This document shows positions 32,711-46,188 of a DNA stretch of 64,000 nt, in pieces (position 1 is the first letter of the stretch; each line of letters begins with the position of its first letter). Under the pieces are notes generated by a model. That model had not been told where the DNA came from, made no database searches, and saw only the letters and a program-made list of their open reading frames with translations. The position numbers and the translations under genes were made by a program. This DNA is from Chrysomallon squamiferum. Its lineage: Eukaryota > Mollusca > Gastropoda > Neomphalida > Peltospiridae. The DNA lies in the NCBI GenBank assembly GCA_012295275.1, contig CM022676.1, forward strand, positions 13,206,379 to 13,270,378. The letters are read 5' to 3'.

Positions 32711-33021
32711 TTCCTTTGCAGAAAGTCTCTATAACAACTGGGTCAACTCCAGTAAAGCCAGCAATTCTTACACAGATGAACTGTTCAACCAACCCTTGTT
32801 ATCCAGAAGCTGTAATCATATGGACTTTAGATGGTACAAAGATAACAGAGGGCATTATCAGCTCCACTGAGACAATTGTTGACTCTGGTATTGTAACAAG
32901 GAGCAATTTAAATGAAAAATTTAATACATATGATAATGGAAAAAGTTTGGTTTCTTCAGTTACTTCAGTTTCTCTCTTATATCAACATTGTTACAGAACA
33001 TTCAAGTCTAATAATTGTTAA
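32711..33021 (+). CDS. Gene C last exon: second Ig-like domain, no membrane anchor
   Basis: Acceptor 'attttcaag', phase 1 in, stop TAA at 33019-33021. TQMNCSTNPC (strand B with an extra Cys, as in gene B exon 3) and AVIIWTLDG (strand C) are clear. The second half (SSVTSVSLLYQHCYRTF) keeps a Cys but is a poor strand F. There is no transmembrane or GPI-like segment. AATAAA overlaps the end (33023-33028). About 40 bp later the inverted-repeat arm begins, in the opposite orientation. The encoded protein of about 230 residues would be secreted; it may be a truncated receptor. Confidence 0.7.
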
Positions 33022-33060
33022 TAATAAAATATTACACATTTGGTGAACACTGTATATTGC

Positions 33061-33160
<100 letters not shown>

Positions 33161-33179
33161 GTGCTTTTAAAATAACAAA

Positions 33180-35150
33180 CCCAACGTGCAGAAAGGAGAA
33201 AATTTTAACAACTTTAAGAATGTTTTATATACAAATCATTAACAAATATAATTATTTTAAAGATAAAAAATTCACTTAAAATAATAGAACTTAAAACAGT
33301 GAAAGCGTTATTGTCAGGGTTGAAATTCGAAACATTCCGTATATGCATAATTAAGACGTGTACATGGAGCATGGATATTAAAGCATTTCACACATAGTTT
33401 CTATAATGTTATGAAATGTACTCGCGCCCAGAATTAATCTCGAACAATAACTGATTTTTTTGTATGTTACAGATCGTTTTTACAAAAAAACAAAATACAA
33501 AATTATATTTTTTATCTTTATTTGACCATAAGCTCTGGTTGATAACCGTCTCCAATTTTTTAGCAGAAACAATAATAATAAATATATAGATACCTAACCA
33601 AATAAATAATAACCTTTGAAATTCATGTATTGCAGCATTGTATTATTTTAAAGATTAGTCTCATAATACAGTCTTTTTAATGACATGTTCAAAAGAAAAT
33701 TTAACTTTGAACAGACTAAATTCAAACAGAGAAAAATTTCAATTAAAATAAATAAAGTAGAAATAACACCATAGTTGAAATTTGAAACTGTTTAAATATG
33801 GAACAAAAAAAAAATACATTAAAGCACTTAACACTTAACAATGAATTTCAATAATTTTATAAATATTAAAACACTTTAATAACTGTAAGAATACTAACAA
33901 CCAACGTCAACACTTTTCTTATAAAAATGTCTTCTTTTCTGAAATGCTTTCAAATGTACTGAAAATATACCAGCATTCTAACTGATCACTTACTTCTGAC
34001 TTGTAATTCTAACAAGTATTTGCCAGATGTATACTAATTCACTATTTACTTACAAATGATAAAAAGAAACTCGTAATTATTACGTAACTAATAATTATAA
34101 TCTGCTTAACAAACATTCTATTACCGCCAGAAAAAGTTTTAAATTCTATCCAATTATTCTAAAAATAACCCAAAATACAGAAAGGAGAACATTTTAATAA
34201 CTTTAAAAATGTTTTATATACAAATCATTAACAAATGTAACTATTTTAAAGACAAATATTAAAATAATACAAGAAAAAAGAGAAAGCGTTATTGTCAGTG
34301 TTGAAATTCGAAACATTCAGTATGTGCATAATTAAGACGTTTACATGGAGCATGGATATTAAAGCATTTCACACATAGTTTCTATAATCTGGAACACTAA
34401 CTGATTTTTTTTGGTATATTAAAGATCGTTCGACAAAAAAAAAAAAAAAAAAAAAACACAAATTGTTTTTATCTTTATTTGACCAAAAGCTCTGGTTCAT
34501 AACCGTTTGAAATTTTTTAGCAGAAATGATAATAATAAATATATAGATAACTAACTAAATAAATAATAACCTTTGAAATTCATGTATTGCATCACTGTAT
34601 TATTTTAAAGATTAATCTCATAATACAGATGAGTTTATTTTAGCCGTTTTAACGCGAATAGTGAAAACCTGGCAGCTTAGTAAGGCACGCCATGCTGTAC
34701 GAGTGCGTGAAAGAACATAAAATACAAGTTAGGCACACGTCAAAATTCAGTCTTTTTAATGACATGTTCAAAAGAAACTTTAACTTTGAACAGACTAAAT
34801 TCAAACATAGAAAAATTTCAATTAAAATAAATAAAGTAGAAATAACACCATAGTTGAAATTTGAAACTGTTTAAATATGGAACAACAAAAAAAATACATT
34901 AAAGCACTTAACACTTAACAATATTAAAACACTTTAATAACTGTAAGAATACTAACAACCAACGTCAACACTTTTCTTATAAAAATGTGTTCTTTCTGAA
35001 ATGCTTTGAAATGTACTGAAAATATACCAGCATTCTAACTGATGAGTTACTTCTGATTTGTAATTCTAACAGGTATTTGGCACATGTATACTAATACACT
35101 GTTTAATTACAAATGATAAAAAGAAACACAGTTTTAAATTCTTTCCAATT
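33180..35150. repeat. ~1 kb tandem duplication inside the right arm
   Basis: 'gaaagcgtta' occurs at 33301 and 34282 and 'acactttaat' at 33871 and 34929, giving offsets of 981 and 1058 because of indels. The second copy retains a patch (about 34630-34745) that the first lacks. The left arm has one copy only, so this arose after, or was lost from, one arm. The stretch holds no exon. Confidence 0.85.
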
Positions 35151-35507
35151 ATTCTAAAAGTAACTGTCAAAATGTTATAAGATCAGTCTTTCACACTAAA
35201 TAAAATATTGTATTTAGTTACAAATTAAATTCTAGAAATATACATATGTATTATATTTCATTTAGAAAAACTTAAAAACAAAAGAATCATTTTAATACAT
35301 ATATAAATATACAAAGTAAGTTATAATACTAATAATACTAATAATACTAATAACAACAGTAACAATAGTAATAATAATAATAATAATAATAATGATAATA
35401 TTGAGGATAAAACCCAAAGAAAGAAACAAGAATATAATTTAGATTGTTGTCAATATGTTATACATCTCATATCTCCGTGTTTATCTATCTCTGAGGAGTC
35501 TGTAGAT

Positions 35508-35544
35508 CTACAGCAAACCAGTGATGACTAAAGTGTTGATAAAC
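35508..35544 (-). CDS. Gene D alternative 3' exon: GPI-like last exon
   Basis: Minus-strand 37-nt exon after 'tttcttcag', encoding FINTLVITGLL and stop. Identical in protein to the gene B copy. Confidence 0.6.
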
Positions 35545-35901
35545 CTGAAGAAAGATAAAATAAAGATAAAATGATAAACAAAGAATTATTAGACACACGG
35601 AAATAGATAAGCACAGACACAGACAAGAAAGGCATACAGACATAAAAAAAGACAACATATGTAGATAAACATCATTACATACACTGATACAGGCACATTT
35701 TTACATGTACATATAGATAATACATATACACATACACAGTCCGACAGAAAAGTAGATATACAGAATCACAGAAACATACAGACTGAGCGATACTAGACAT
35801 AGGTACAGATGATACATGCAGATATACTGAGAGGAAAGCTGATAAAATTAATAATACAATAAAATAACTAATAAAAACAAAATAGTTACAAGACTACTTA
35901 C

Positions 35902-35956
35902 GTGATTATTGCATAAATCATTGAAGAAAATGTGGAATCGCTTCCGCTTATTGGAT
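35902..35956 (-). CDS. Gene D alternative 3' exon: GPI-like penultimate exon, intact
   Basis: Acceptor 'ttattttag', phase 1 in, 55 nt, donor CAC|gtaagt. It encodes PISGSDSTFSSMIYAIIT; with the last exon this gives S-G-S-D small residues, a short spacer and about 18 hydrophobic residues ending at the stop, the layout of a GPI-attachment signal. The phase matches the donor at the end of the Ig exon 42999-42774, so it can replace the transmembrane exon. Confidence 0.62.
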
Positions 35957-35960
35957 CTAA

Positions 35961-35962
35961 AA

Positions 35963-35998
<36 letters not shown>
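35961..35998. repeat. (AAAT)n microsatellite
   Basis: On the minus strand it forms the pyrimidine tract upstream of the GPI-like exon. Confidence 0.92.
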
Positions 35999-36019
35999 CC
36001 TTTAATTACTACCAAATAT

Positions 36020-36130
36020 CTAGCAGCACACATATACTCATATCTTTCAAGCACGTCTATCTCCAGAAGTGAAAGTCTTGTCCCAGTCAAGCACATATAT
36101 TCGTTCTTAATGACCTTCAAAAATTCAAAG
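36020..36130 (-). pseudogene. Possible Ig strand E-F relic, right-arm copy
   Basis: Counterpart of 3030-3200 with the same L-x-L...Y-x-C-x-A reading (IDVLERYEYMCAAR). The frame is kept open but no splice sites are convincing. Confidence 0.28.
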
Positions 36131-38061
36131 CTGACAACAGTAAAAACTTGTTTCTCAAAGTTTTTTTGCGGTCCTAGACTATTGATTTAATTGAAATTAG
36201 CCTCCGAAAACTCAAAGCAGAGAATAGTAAGTTGTTCTTTAAGCGGAATAAAATTAACTTGCTATAGGTCATCTGTCTATGTAAGGCGAAGGGCTTCTTT
36301 ACATAATATATAATTGTATACAGTCCTCAAAGAACTGCCATAGTGAACCATTAACTCTTACTCATTAGTGTTTCTTTGTATTTACAAAGAAGTGTATTGT
36401 GGGAAACATGTTATTTGCAATTTAAATGTGATTTAAGAGAATTGTACGAATTATGCTTCTAAATATGAATACATACATACATTCATATATAGATAGCTAG
36501 ATATACAGATATATGCTTATATATACAGACCTGTACATGTATGTTCATTAGAAGAAACTGCTGTAAATGTTTGAATTCTCTGAAAGTTAACCTATTTTAT
36601 TGATACTTTTCAGTTTTGAATTATCAAGGTGTATCTGTGTCTGTACATACATACACACAGTCGAAACTCGTCTAACAGTCAGCTGTTCAAAATCCCACCA
36701 CAAATTCACACAAAAGCATTTCCTTCTTTAAATGAGGTGTTCTGTGCAGTCACTGGTTTATAACCGCCAGCAGCCAATGTTTTTCACTGAAAATACTCAA
36801 CTGAACCTACTATAATTGTCACCGTTTTTACATATTGTAATAGCTTTCCAATGGGGCTAAAAGCAGCCAGAGCCTAATGCTTGCAAAATATTTAACATGG
36901 TTTTCACTGTTGAGTTAAAGGAAAAGTGCTACGTGGAGTGTTTAAAACATCCTGTTTTACAAGTGCAGGTTATTATTTCACAGACACACTCATGATCAAA
37001 GAAACAACAACACTCCGTTTATGAGCAAATCTTTATCTTTTTCTCCATGCAATTCATAAAGTTTTTGTCTGCTTGTAAGCCAAATTAATAGAGGTTAAAA
37101 CTGTCTTAAATCTGTGTTTACTCAGATTCCACAAACTTGCATAATTTACGTTAATTTAATAATGAAATGTGTTGATTAGATGAGATCATATTATATTATG
37201 AAAAGAATCATTTTCAAGCATTCTTGACCAGTTTTTAATTAGTGGTTTTGCATATAAAGATTTCAGATGGTTTTATTAAGAACAGTGGAAGGGGAACTGA
37301 GGTTACATGAATGATTAGCACAAGGTTAGGGCTAACAATGTGATTATGTCATTTACTGCGTGATGGTGTTGTTTCTGTTGTTGTCGATTCTAATATAAAC
37401 ATATTAATATGAATAAAACAAATAATGTGTAGGAATTAAGCTTTATTATGGTAAAAACAAGTGAAGTGGAGAAAATACATTACAAAAAAGGAAAAGAAAA
37501 AAATATCCAATAAATACTAATGTTAATAATAATATTATTATTACTATATTATCAAAGGACAAGGTGATGTAAAAAGTGTAATCTGATTACTAAAACTAGA
37601 CAAGTAACAGTAATATCTAATTTACAAACTATAATTTCAGATAATAAATCAGAAATATAATCAGATCGAATGTAAATATTCTGTTCCGTCTCATTAAAAC
37701 ATCCATACAGGACATTCCACAATAAAACACACTGACAGCACAGATAGCATACTGTTAACCAATCATACAAGTTCTTACTGCAAACATCATAATCTCAAAT
37801 GTTAAAATGTATTTATAAAAGATTTTGTGAAGGACAAGCATTAAGTTGTACATTTATCCATGTTAATAAGCCTATTACTCAGTCAGGAATAAAAACTATC
37901 AACATAAAACAGACAGTTTTAAAAGCTATCATTTTGTTATATCAGAGATAAAAGACAGAAATGAAGCTGTTCCTCGATTAGTAAAGCAGCATCCACAAAC
38001 AATCACTGACATCTAGAATTTATTTAAAATAACCTACCATGTGGTGTAGTAGCTATGTGTA

Positions 38062-38706
38062 CTAAACATTAATGATGGTAACATGTATCCCTGAACATTC
38101 TTTAATCTGATGATCAACATCTTTGTGATTCTGTCTGACAGGATGTTGGTTGACTGTTGTACTGTCAGTCATATCATCAGTTTTATTCAGTGAATCACTG
38201 ACTGTCTGTTGACAGACTTCATATTCTGTGTGTTCTTCACAGACATCATTACTGACACATTGATTTGCAGGCTGCACATTGGTTTGATTATCCGAGTAAT
38301 CTTCAGATATTTCATCTGCTCCAGGATTTCCATGGTAACCGGATGTACCGGTTGAAGCAGCTTTATTAGGAATCCTTTCTTTGAAAGACAGTGAACTTTC
38401 TACATCTTCAGTATCACCTTTTTTGTCAATGTTCTCTTGGATGTTACAGTTTTCTACTGCTTTGTTATCAGTAGAAGATGCTGCTTTGGTGTGAGTCTTT
38501 TCAATGCTCATTTCACTGCCCTGTTGTACATTTTCATTTTTATTGTTGTTTTTTTGTATTTTGGTTTCTTAGTGATATCAAACAACATACTATGATTATG
38601 CAAACACCTGTGACACTGACAACACTAATCAGGATAATACAAACTAAATTACAGGAAGAAGTTGATTGTGGTAGCACTGTAGGAACACTTGTTGATCTGT
38701 TATCAT
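38062..38706 (-). CDS. Gene D transmembrane/tail exon with frameshift after the membrane span
   Basis: Minus-strand copy of the gene A last exon, acceptor 'tttgacag' at 38707, phase 1. The stalk and membrane span (CIILISVVSVTGVCIIIVCC) are intact. An A7 run (38549-38555) replaces the gene A sequence and shifts frame by +1, so translation ends at 38542-38540 after SLRNQNTKKQQ. The remaining ~150 tail codons stay open in the shifted frame (to 38062) with only seven replacements relative to gene A, so the lesion is recent or a homopolymer error. If real, gene D makes a receptor with an ~11-residue tail. Confidence 0.75.
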
Positions 38707-39030
38707 CTGTCAAAGAAGAAAAGTGTTAAGAGACTAATCATTGACTGAAAGTTATGTAAGGATGGAAACTGTTAAGACAGAACATCTATAACTATAGACA
38801 AAAGTCCACCCTTAAAATACCTTTTTTTTTTATCTCTTGTAATTTTCTATGTTCTTTTATAGATCAGTATCATAAATAAATTGAGGGGTTAGAGCTATGA
38901 GGTTGTAACTGCATTTTTGCCAAACTGAGAAAAATGCAAAACAAAGTTTCAGTTGTCTTGCATTTGTATATGTACTGACACAGGTTTTTGAAATCACACG
39001 TTTACTGCTTGTTTAACAACTCATCTATCA

Positions 39031-41183
39031 AGAATTTGTCTTGACAATAGTTCTTGTCATTAGCTCACCCCAACCCCAGAATCACTTACAACATTTTGGT
39101 GTATGAAAATCACAGACTTAAAAAAGTCTTTAAATAAGAAGATAACAATAATCAATCTTTTATCTGAGCTTAAAAACTGATAATGTCTGATAAATATTTA
39201 TGTTTCCCAAAAGATAATGGGCTGATTTTTAAAAACTTGTATACTTATATGCTTAAATGCCTAAACTGTGCCAAATAAAAAATTATTGGAAAAGATCAGA
39301 GAAATTTATTTCATCTTTCATTTTTTTATTTTAGTTATAATTCCATAACAGGAAGTAAATTCATGCAAATGAATGAATTTGTTCATCTCTTGTACATTTT
39401 CAACATTAAAATATGGTGCCTACAAATATGTGAAATTAAATCTGTCACTTCCCTTTCCCTTCCACGGAAATCTTTCATGTTGAATTCAGAATAATTATGG
39501 TAATAGTAGCTGTATCTGCTTATTTTATATTTTAATTTGGAAAGACAGCAAAAATAGAATATTCTTTCTTCAATTATCCATCTTAAAAATACTCAGTAGG
39601 CTGAGTAAAATGTATCCTCTAAGTTATTATCCAATCACTTAACATTTACATACACATTGTTCAAAAACTAAATATATTTCTTATTGTATTTTTATTAAAA
39701 AAATATTTGATATTAGACGTCCACAGTTTTCCAAGTGATCAAAATTTAATACAGTTTAGCTGGATTACTTGATTATATGACTTGATTATAGTCCTGTCTA
39801 ATGATGACAGGTGTTCCGACCTGTCTATTAATTTACCAAAACTTATGCTAGGTTACTTTTTTAATGATAAATTAACAGACATTTTTTTGAGTGTCACAAC
39901 TCATGACCTTGCAGTGTGACCTGTTTCAGTTTTGGAACAACTAACCAGCTTTGTGATATAACAGAACCCAGTGCAAGGGTCACTAAGTGGTACTAACATC
40001 AAATAATTTTTGATAAAAATACAATAAGAAATACATTTGTATTTTAAACAAAGTTTATGTAAATGTTTAGTGCTTGGACAATAACCTATAGGATACATCA
40101 TGATTATAATTTAGTGATTTCAATATACTGCAGCTAATGCAAATTTAGGTTTCATCACCTATTATTAGTCTGCCAACACAGGTAGTGGCAGACAGTTACA
40201 TATCAGCCAGTCACTAGACAAACTGTGCTTACATGCTACCTGTAACATTATGAATGGCATGGAAATAAAGAGGGATATCTGCTCTTGAATTTTGTGTGGT
40301 TTGTTTCATCTGAGTCATTCAGTGAATCTGTAACCTGCATCTAAAAACTGCTACATTTGAACACAGTTGGCAGCAGATACATTTTTAAAATGGACAGCTA
40401 AAACCATACCCCAACTTCTGTGGCATCCACCTCTGATATCATTCAAAAGATTGTTCAATTTCATTTTGAGTGGCATTTTAAACTAAGCATAATATTTACT
40501 GGAGCAGCAGCCATTTCCAATGTAACAACTGCTACCACTAACCAGATTACATTTTTTGTTTGTTCAAAATCCCATCAGTCGCACAGTACAGATTATAAGC
40601 GAATTTGATCTTGGTTTTTGATCGGATTTTGCACCATCTCAATAAGTCAGTTATTACAGTTGTTTAACTAATCTTTCTTATAAATGTATTCAAGAATTTG
40701 TTTAATTTTTATCTGATTATTTTGTATACTCTACTCTGAAAAAGATTTGCATCACTGAAACTTAAAAGAACTTGGCAAATCCAGTTCTGAAAGGGACTGT
40801 GATATCTACAATGCTACCTTTATTAAAATAGCTGATTATATGCAAAATCATTAATTTATGGCCAGAAATAAATTTTGAATAAATTCTTTCAAATAAATAA
40901 TAGTGATTAAGTTAAGGCCTTCAACTTTATTACAATATCTTACTGTAAATTAAATTACAATCACTGAAATATAACAATATACAAAGTTCCTTCAATGTCT
41001 CTGGTTCACTCTGGCTGGAGAGACAGCAGTGCAAAAATCACGCAGATACATATATATATAATGTGACAGAATAATACAATACAAATTGTTATAGGATGTA
41101 ACATTAATGACTTCATTCATAATAGACATGGCACACCAAAAATTTTAATTTCTTGCTATTTCTTTATTTTAAGTGACTATTGT

Positions 41184-41224
<41 letters not shown>

Positions 41225-42773
41225 TGTTACTTAAATAAATAAATATAATTAAATGTATCCCCCCCCAAAAAAAAAGCAACATACAAAATACCCCAGCCAA
41301 AAAAACTGGTCAATAATTTTTGAAATAGCAAATGATCCTATTTCTTGTGCACAATTTAAAATAATGTGTCAGTAAAAATTCAGTTCTGAAAGTAAGTATA
41401 GCTTATTAATGTTTCTAAACTTTTACACAGTGAGAATAACCCAACAGCAACTGATCACAGAATGATGATGAGCTCATCGTTCATCATGTGATTACTAACT
41501 GAAACTGTTCAATTACTGCCAAAAATGGTATGAAAATAAACATTCAAAAAAACAAACAAATAAACAAACAAAATAAAATAAAATAAAATAAAAAATTGAT
41601 TAAAAATGAAACAAATATGAAGAATAGATTTTTGAACATTATATACCCAGTGTTTATTCATACTGCAACTGCCATCTTAGTGACAATAAGGTTATATCTC
41701 TGAATTTATGAGGATAAACATTTTATAAATTAGTAGAGATTATATAAATGATGCTAATACCCAAGATACAACAATAATTTAGCTGCTCAGGAAATAAATA
41801 GACTGCATCTTTTGATTTATAAAAGACAGAATAACATGACAGTCTCAAAATGTTTGAATTTTATAATAAAATAACATAGCTGGTATTTTTGTTTTTACAC
41901 ATGGGGCATTCCATGTCTAATCATCCAATGGATATAAACCATCTAGGAATCTGGCTGAAGGCTGGTTTTGGTATCACAAGCCAAAACAGACTGACCGACA
42001 CTTTTTAACTACTGAAATTTTGAAAACCAGTGGGTTCCATTTTGATGACACTGGTGTCATTGGAAAGCTAATTCATTAATTATTTTCTCTGATATGTGCA
42101 ACATAAATTTTGGTCAAGTTTGACGTTTTGTTTGACTTTTAATATGACTAGGGTCTTGAAAGCTTGTCAAGCTAAAATTAAACCCTTAAAATGTTAACAT
42201 ATACAAAAATCCAGATCTGTAATATTTTTAGTTTACTAGTAAAATACACTTGAAGTGGATGTCCTTGAGCACAAAAGTGCATATTCCAACACTTCTAATG
42301 AATTAATGTATACAAAATGCATTATAATGCATTAGTTTCAGTACTTTATTATAGCAGTATCCTGTTTGGTGATTTAGGAAAATACATAGAATTATGAAAG
42401 AATTCTGAGTCACAAAATACCTAGCGAAAAACGTTGTAGTGTAAACAAGGCAGAAGGTTAGGTTAAAATTTTACTTTTTGGGAGGTGATATGATATAAAA
42501 TGATATCTGAAGTAAAATGTATATATGCATTTAATCAAGGTTTAGATGCTAAACTTAGCAGATATTTCATGCATCTGAAAACATTCCAATGTAAAGATTA
42601 TATCAGTTATGTTTCTTAATTTTAAACTAAACACATGCAAAACACACACACAGTGAAAATAAAAATTTTACTTATTTCTATAAAAGAATGCTATGAACAT
42701 CATTGATAAAGGGAAGATGATGTTAAATATTATATAAATGTTTTAATTGGATAAGATATATGTTTGTATTTAC
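39031..42773 (-). other. Gene D intron between second Ig domain and transmembrane exon
   Basis: No exon is supported. It contains an A37 run at 41186-41222, an AT-rich repeat-like block around 40240-40350, and a dispersed repeat at 41890-42480. Confidence 0.6.
41890..42490 (+). repeat. Dispersed repeat, copy 1
   Basis: Shares an extended colinear similarity with 54195-54960: both begin 'cattccatgtc(a/t)aatca' and later share 'aaattaaaccct', 'gtaaaatacaa/cttgaag', 'cacaaaatgca' and 'gtgtggtgatttt/tttggtgattta'. No coding capacity or terminal repeats are seen. Family unknown to me. Confidence 0.75.
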
Positions 42774-42999
42774 CTGGAAATGTAAGTTCGCGACTTTCAG
42801 TTTGCAGTGGACCAGCATCTCCTAACGAACGGTGGTTGATTAACAGGATTAATTTAACTTTTTTACCAGCAAACTCAGATGGTATTTGGTCAAATGACAA
42901 AGTACACGTTGATTGTTCATCTCCAGAGTTACATGTATCTTTGTTACTGGTTATCTTTGTCAGAGTGTCTGGAACATTATTCTCGGTGCCACTGGATAT
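42774..42999 (-). CDS. Gene D exon: second half of a split Ig domain
   Basis: Acceptor 'gttatgcag', phase 0 in, phase 1 out (CCAG|gtaaat), 226 nt. Continues the domain begun in 44735-44617: a CNSGDEQSTC pair, LSFDQIPSEFAGKKVKLIL and ESRELTFPG. The canonical strand F Y-x-C is not evident, so the domain is divergent. Its phase-1 donor joins equally well to the transmembrane exon (38706) or to the GPI-like exon (35956). Confidence 0.72.
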
Positions 43000-43209
43000 C
43001 TGCATAACAAAAACTGCACAGATAAGGACATATATGAAGTAAATTTTAAAAATATATATATATAAAAAATAAGAAAAAGTACAACATTAAGTATTATATT
43101 TATCTAAAATTTTGTCCACTAAACACTGTTTATAAAACAGGTATATATACCTGCACTGATATATGCCATCTATCATTTATTTATTGATAATACACTGTTG
43201 CTTATTTGT

Positions 43210-43465
43210 ATCATACAAGACAACATACAATACACACACTATTTCACAACATACTGCAAGCACAGATATTATGTCACAAGATTGTATTTACTGACACTAC
43301 CTGACAACATACTGCATGACCAGACACAATATCAGAATACAATGCACATACAAGCACTGTATCTCAAAATACTGGACATATACACACACTGTGTGACAAC
43401 ATACTGCATATAAAGGCATTACATGACAACATTGCATGTACAGACATTTTTTCTGTGTAGTGCAT
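43210..43465. repeat. Degenerate ~30-bp minisatellite
   Basis: About eight to nine imperfect units resembling 'tgacaacatactgcat' + 'atacaggcactat'. Clear at 43308-43336 and 43394-43452. Lies in the intron inside the split Ig domain. Confidence 0.65.
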
Positions 43466-43499
43466 AACAATATAAAACATATAGTTTGCATATTAAGAC

Positions 43500-44616
43500 T
43501 TTTTGTATTTGATTATACTTAGTGACTGGCTATTTAAGTTAGTATCATGTTCACCATCATTAAGAACAAAAATAAAAAATAAAAAATAAAAACAGAGGTC
43601 TCATCTAATTACTTCACATGTGTTATGTGTAGGTATTCTTTTTAATAGCTTATATTTGATCTTGTCTCAGATCTGTTGTATTCTATTGAGTATTTTATTG
43701 CTGAAAGCTTCCTTGGCTGAGATTTCATCCAGTCTATGCCCCCAAAATGCTCAAGTGTGCACTTTGCCGTTAGAATGTAGTTTACTATATTTTCAGCATT
43801 GATAAAAGTAAGCACTTCTCTAATCCCTGAAGTATTCATGAGGCACCCAAAGTGAAAGTTATCTCACCTAAGTTTAAGACCACTGATTTAGGCTCACAAC
43901 ATGGTGATTTTATGTTAAAATAAGCCCAGACTGTGTGCTACAGTTAAATCAGTAACATCAAATCTTTTAAACAACAAACAAATGTTTCTGTTCTTAGAGC
44001 ATTTCAGTTATTATACATATTGCCTAAATATGACTTTTATTTACTTTTTAATTTTTTTTCAGTATTTCATTAAATGAAGAAGATCTTAGGCATTATGTGA
44101 AAAAATATTATCTGAAATTAAAGAACATTTCTGGCTGATTTTTAAGAATATTACATACAAGATATTTCTTCAGATAATGTAATATCATTTTCACTTATTT
44201 ACTTATTATAACAATAAGATAATTAACTTAATATTGTTTTAATATATCTATGCTGTTTTGTAACAAAAAATAGCATCTGTACATATCTACAAGCTATTAC
44301 CAATCTGGTCATTTAATTAACATTATTTCTTCATTTATATTTCTATTTATTATAAAAAGAAATTAAAAATTTTAAAAAATTTAAAAAATAAAAAATTAGA
44401 AAAATAAGAAAATATCCACATATAAAGTAATTTATTTATTTGTTTTATTTTTTATTATTATTAATATTGTTATTGTTGTTATTATTATTATTATTATAAT
44501 TATTATTATTATTATTATTTTTTTTTATTTTTTTTTTTTTTTTCACATACTATTTAATAATATATATAAAGTAAAGATGTTTGTAAAAAACAAAAAGGAA
44601 ATGATTTGATACAAAC
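43500..44616 (-). other. Gene D intron inside the split Ig domain
   Basis: AT-rich, with (TTA)n and T-rich runs at about 44450-44543. No exon seen. Confidence 0.6.
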
Positions 44617-44735
44617 CTTGTATTTCCAGGTACAGGTAGGTAACAGGTAGGTACAGTTACCTGTCACAGACACACTGAATGGAAGTCTTACATTAGTTAA
44701 TGAGGTCAGTTCATTCTGTTTTATTTCATACTTAG
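44617..44735 (-). CDS. Gene D exon: first half of a split Ig domain
   Basis: Acceptor 'tatatttcag', phase 1 in, phase 0 out (AAG|gtttgt), 119 nt. Encodes KYEIKQNELTSLTNVRLPF, then SVTGNCTYLLPTCTWKYK: strand B Cys, an extra Cys, and the core Trp of strand C at the exon end. The other domains in the window are encoded by single exons. Confidence 0.72.
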
Positions 44736-46188
44736 CTGAAATATAAAAGGAATTATTAAAACAGCAGTAACAATAATAATATTTGTTAAATTTATTTATT
44801 TTGTTTTATTATGTTTTAAAAATATTTTTAGGACTAAATTCCAGTGTGTATATATGAAATTTGTTTCAGTACACAAAAGAGTCATGTTAATTTCAAGTCA
44901 GTGTTAGTGAATTGATATTGTCTGATTTATATATTTTAATTTTTGATGATAAAGTATTGATCTGCATGTTTCTTCCAGTGTCAGAATCAGGTTGCTTATT
45001 AATTGCTCAAAATAACAACAAATAACTAAATTTCAAACAAACTGTTACCATGTAACAAAAAAATCTAAATTACAATGTTTTTGATCAGTTGAAGATGTTT
45101 TAGAAAATCTTAATTTGATCTGGACAATACAGCACAGCTATGTTAAAAAATTCCACAACTTTATAAAATGGTAATAATCTTCTGAGACTGCTGCCATGCC
45201 ATTTTTCATAAATCTGCTTTATACACGATATTGTTGAATCATTTTGTGCTTTTCACTATGTTTAAACTAATTGAACAGTAACTTGAATATAAAATGAATA
45301 CATAAAAGCACCAAACTATACTGGGTACTAGGTGTAATAACAACAGAAAAATATGAATAAATGCATTTACAGTTCAAACAATGTAAGGCAAGTAATATAG
45401 TTATCTCAATTTAAAATCATAAAGTAGGATATCCAATTTGGTAGGAAACATTTCAAAACAGAGTGGGAAGATATTTTACATTTTCAGTTTGTATCCATGT
45501 TCTCTCAATTCAGCATCTGTATGAAAGAGTATATATGTGATGGGAAAAATCATTAAGGTATCATGTTTTGACCTAACAATCTCTATTTAAAACATGTTTT
45601 AAAGTGCTGGTTCCAATAATTTTCTAATCTATTTTAAATATCATTTGAATCCTAATTTCATCATAACTATAACAATTTCTACTTTGTTCAATCTTTTACA
45701 TTTTCTAGTAGTGTCACAAATATCTATATTCTTGTTTCTGTAAATTAAGTGAATTCTACAAGATACTTATGCCCAGATCCAACTATAATTTTAATTTTAG
45801 CAAATGTTACATAAACTCTTTATGAACCAGTCATCCATCTGATCTGTAAAATCTATTTGTTAATCCTAAAGGCATGAAAGTCTCTTCACAATTTAAATAC
45901 TTCTCACATTAGACTGAAAATTTTATTTTCCCAGTTAACCAGATTTATAATTAACAAAATTAGTTATGACAAAAATGAAAAAAAAAATGAAAAAAAACTT
46001 GATAATATAATTTCATAAAATTAAAAAATAAGATGGAAAGAAAAAAAGAAAAATGATTTTCAGAATTCATTACGTTGAAGAAAAATATATCACGCATTTT
46101 GTTAAAAGTCAAGTCTTTTTCTTTTTCTAAAATTACTTTTTTTTTTTTTTCCTTTGTGTCAGTTATACAGAATGCTAATTATGTTTAC
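44736..46188 (-). other. Gene D intron
   Basis: Nothing recognised. Confidence 0.55.

Noticed and set aside
43210-43465. CRISPR-like repeat array
   Set aside because: Units are contiguous and degenerate without unique spacers, and the genome is eukaryotic. It is a minisatellite.
43198-43491. Frames on both strands across the minisatellite
   Set aside because: They are explained by the ~30-bp degenerate repeat.
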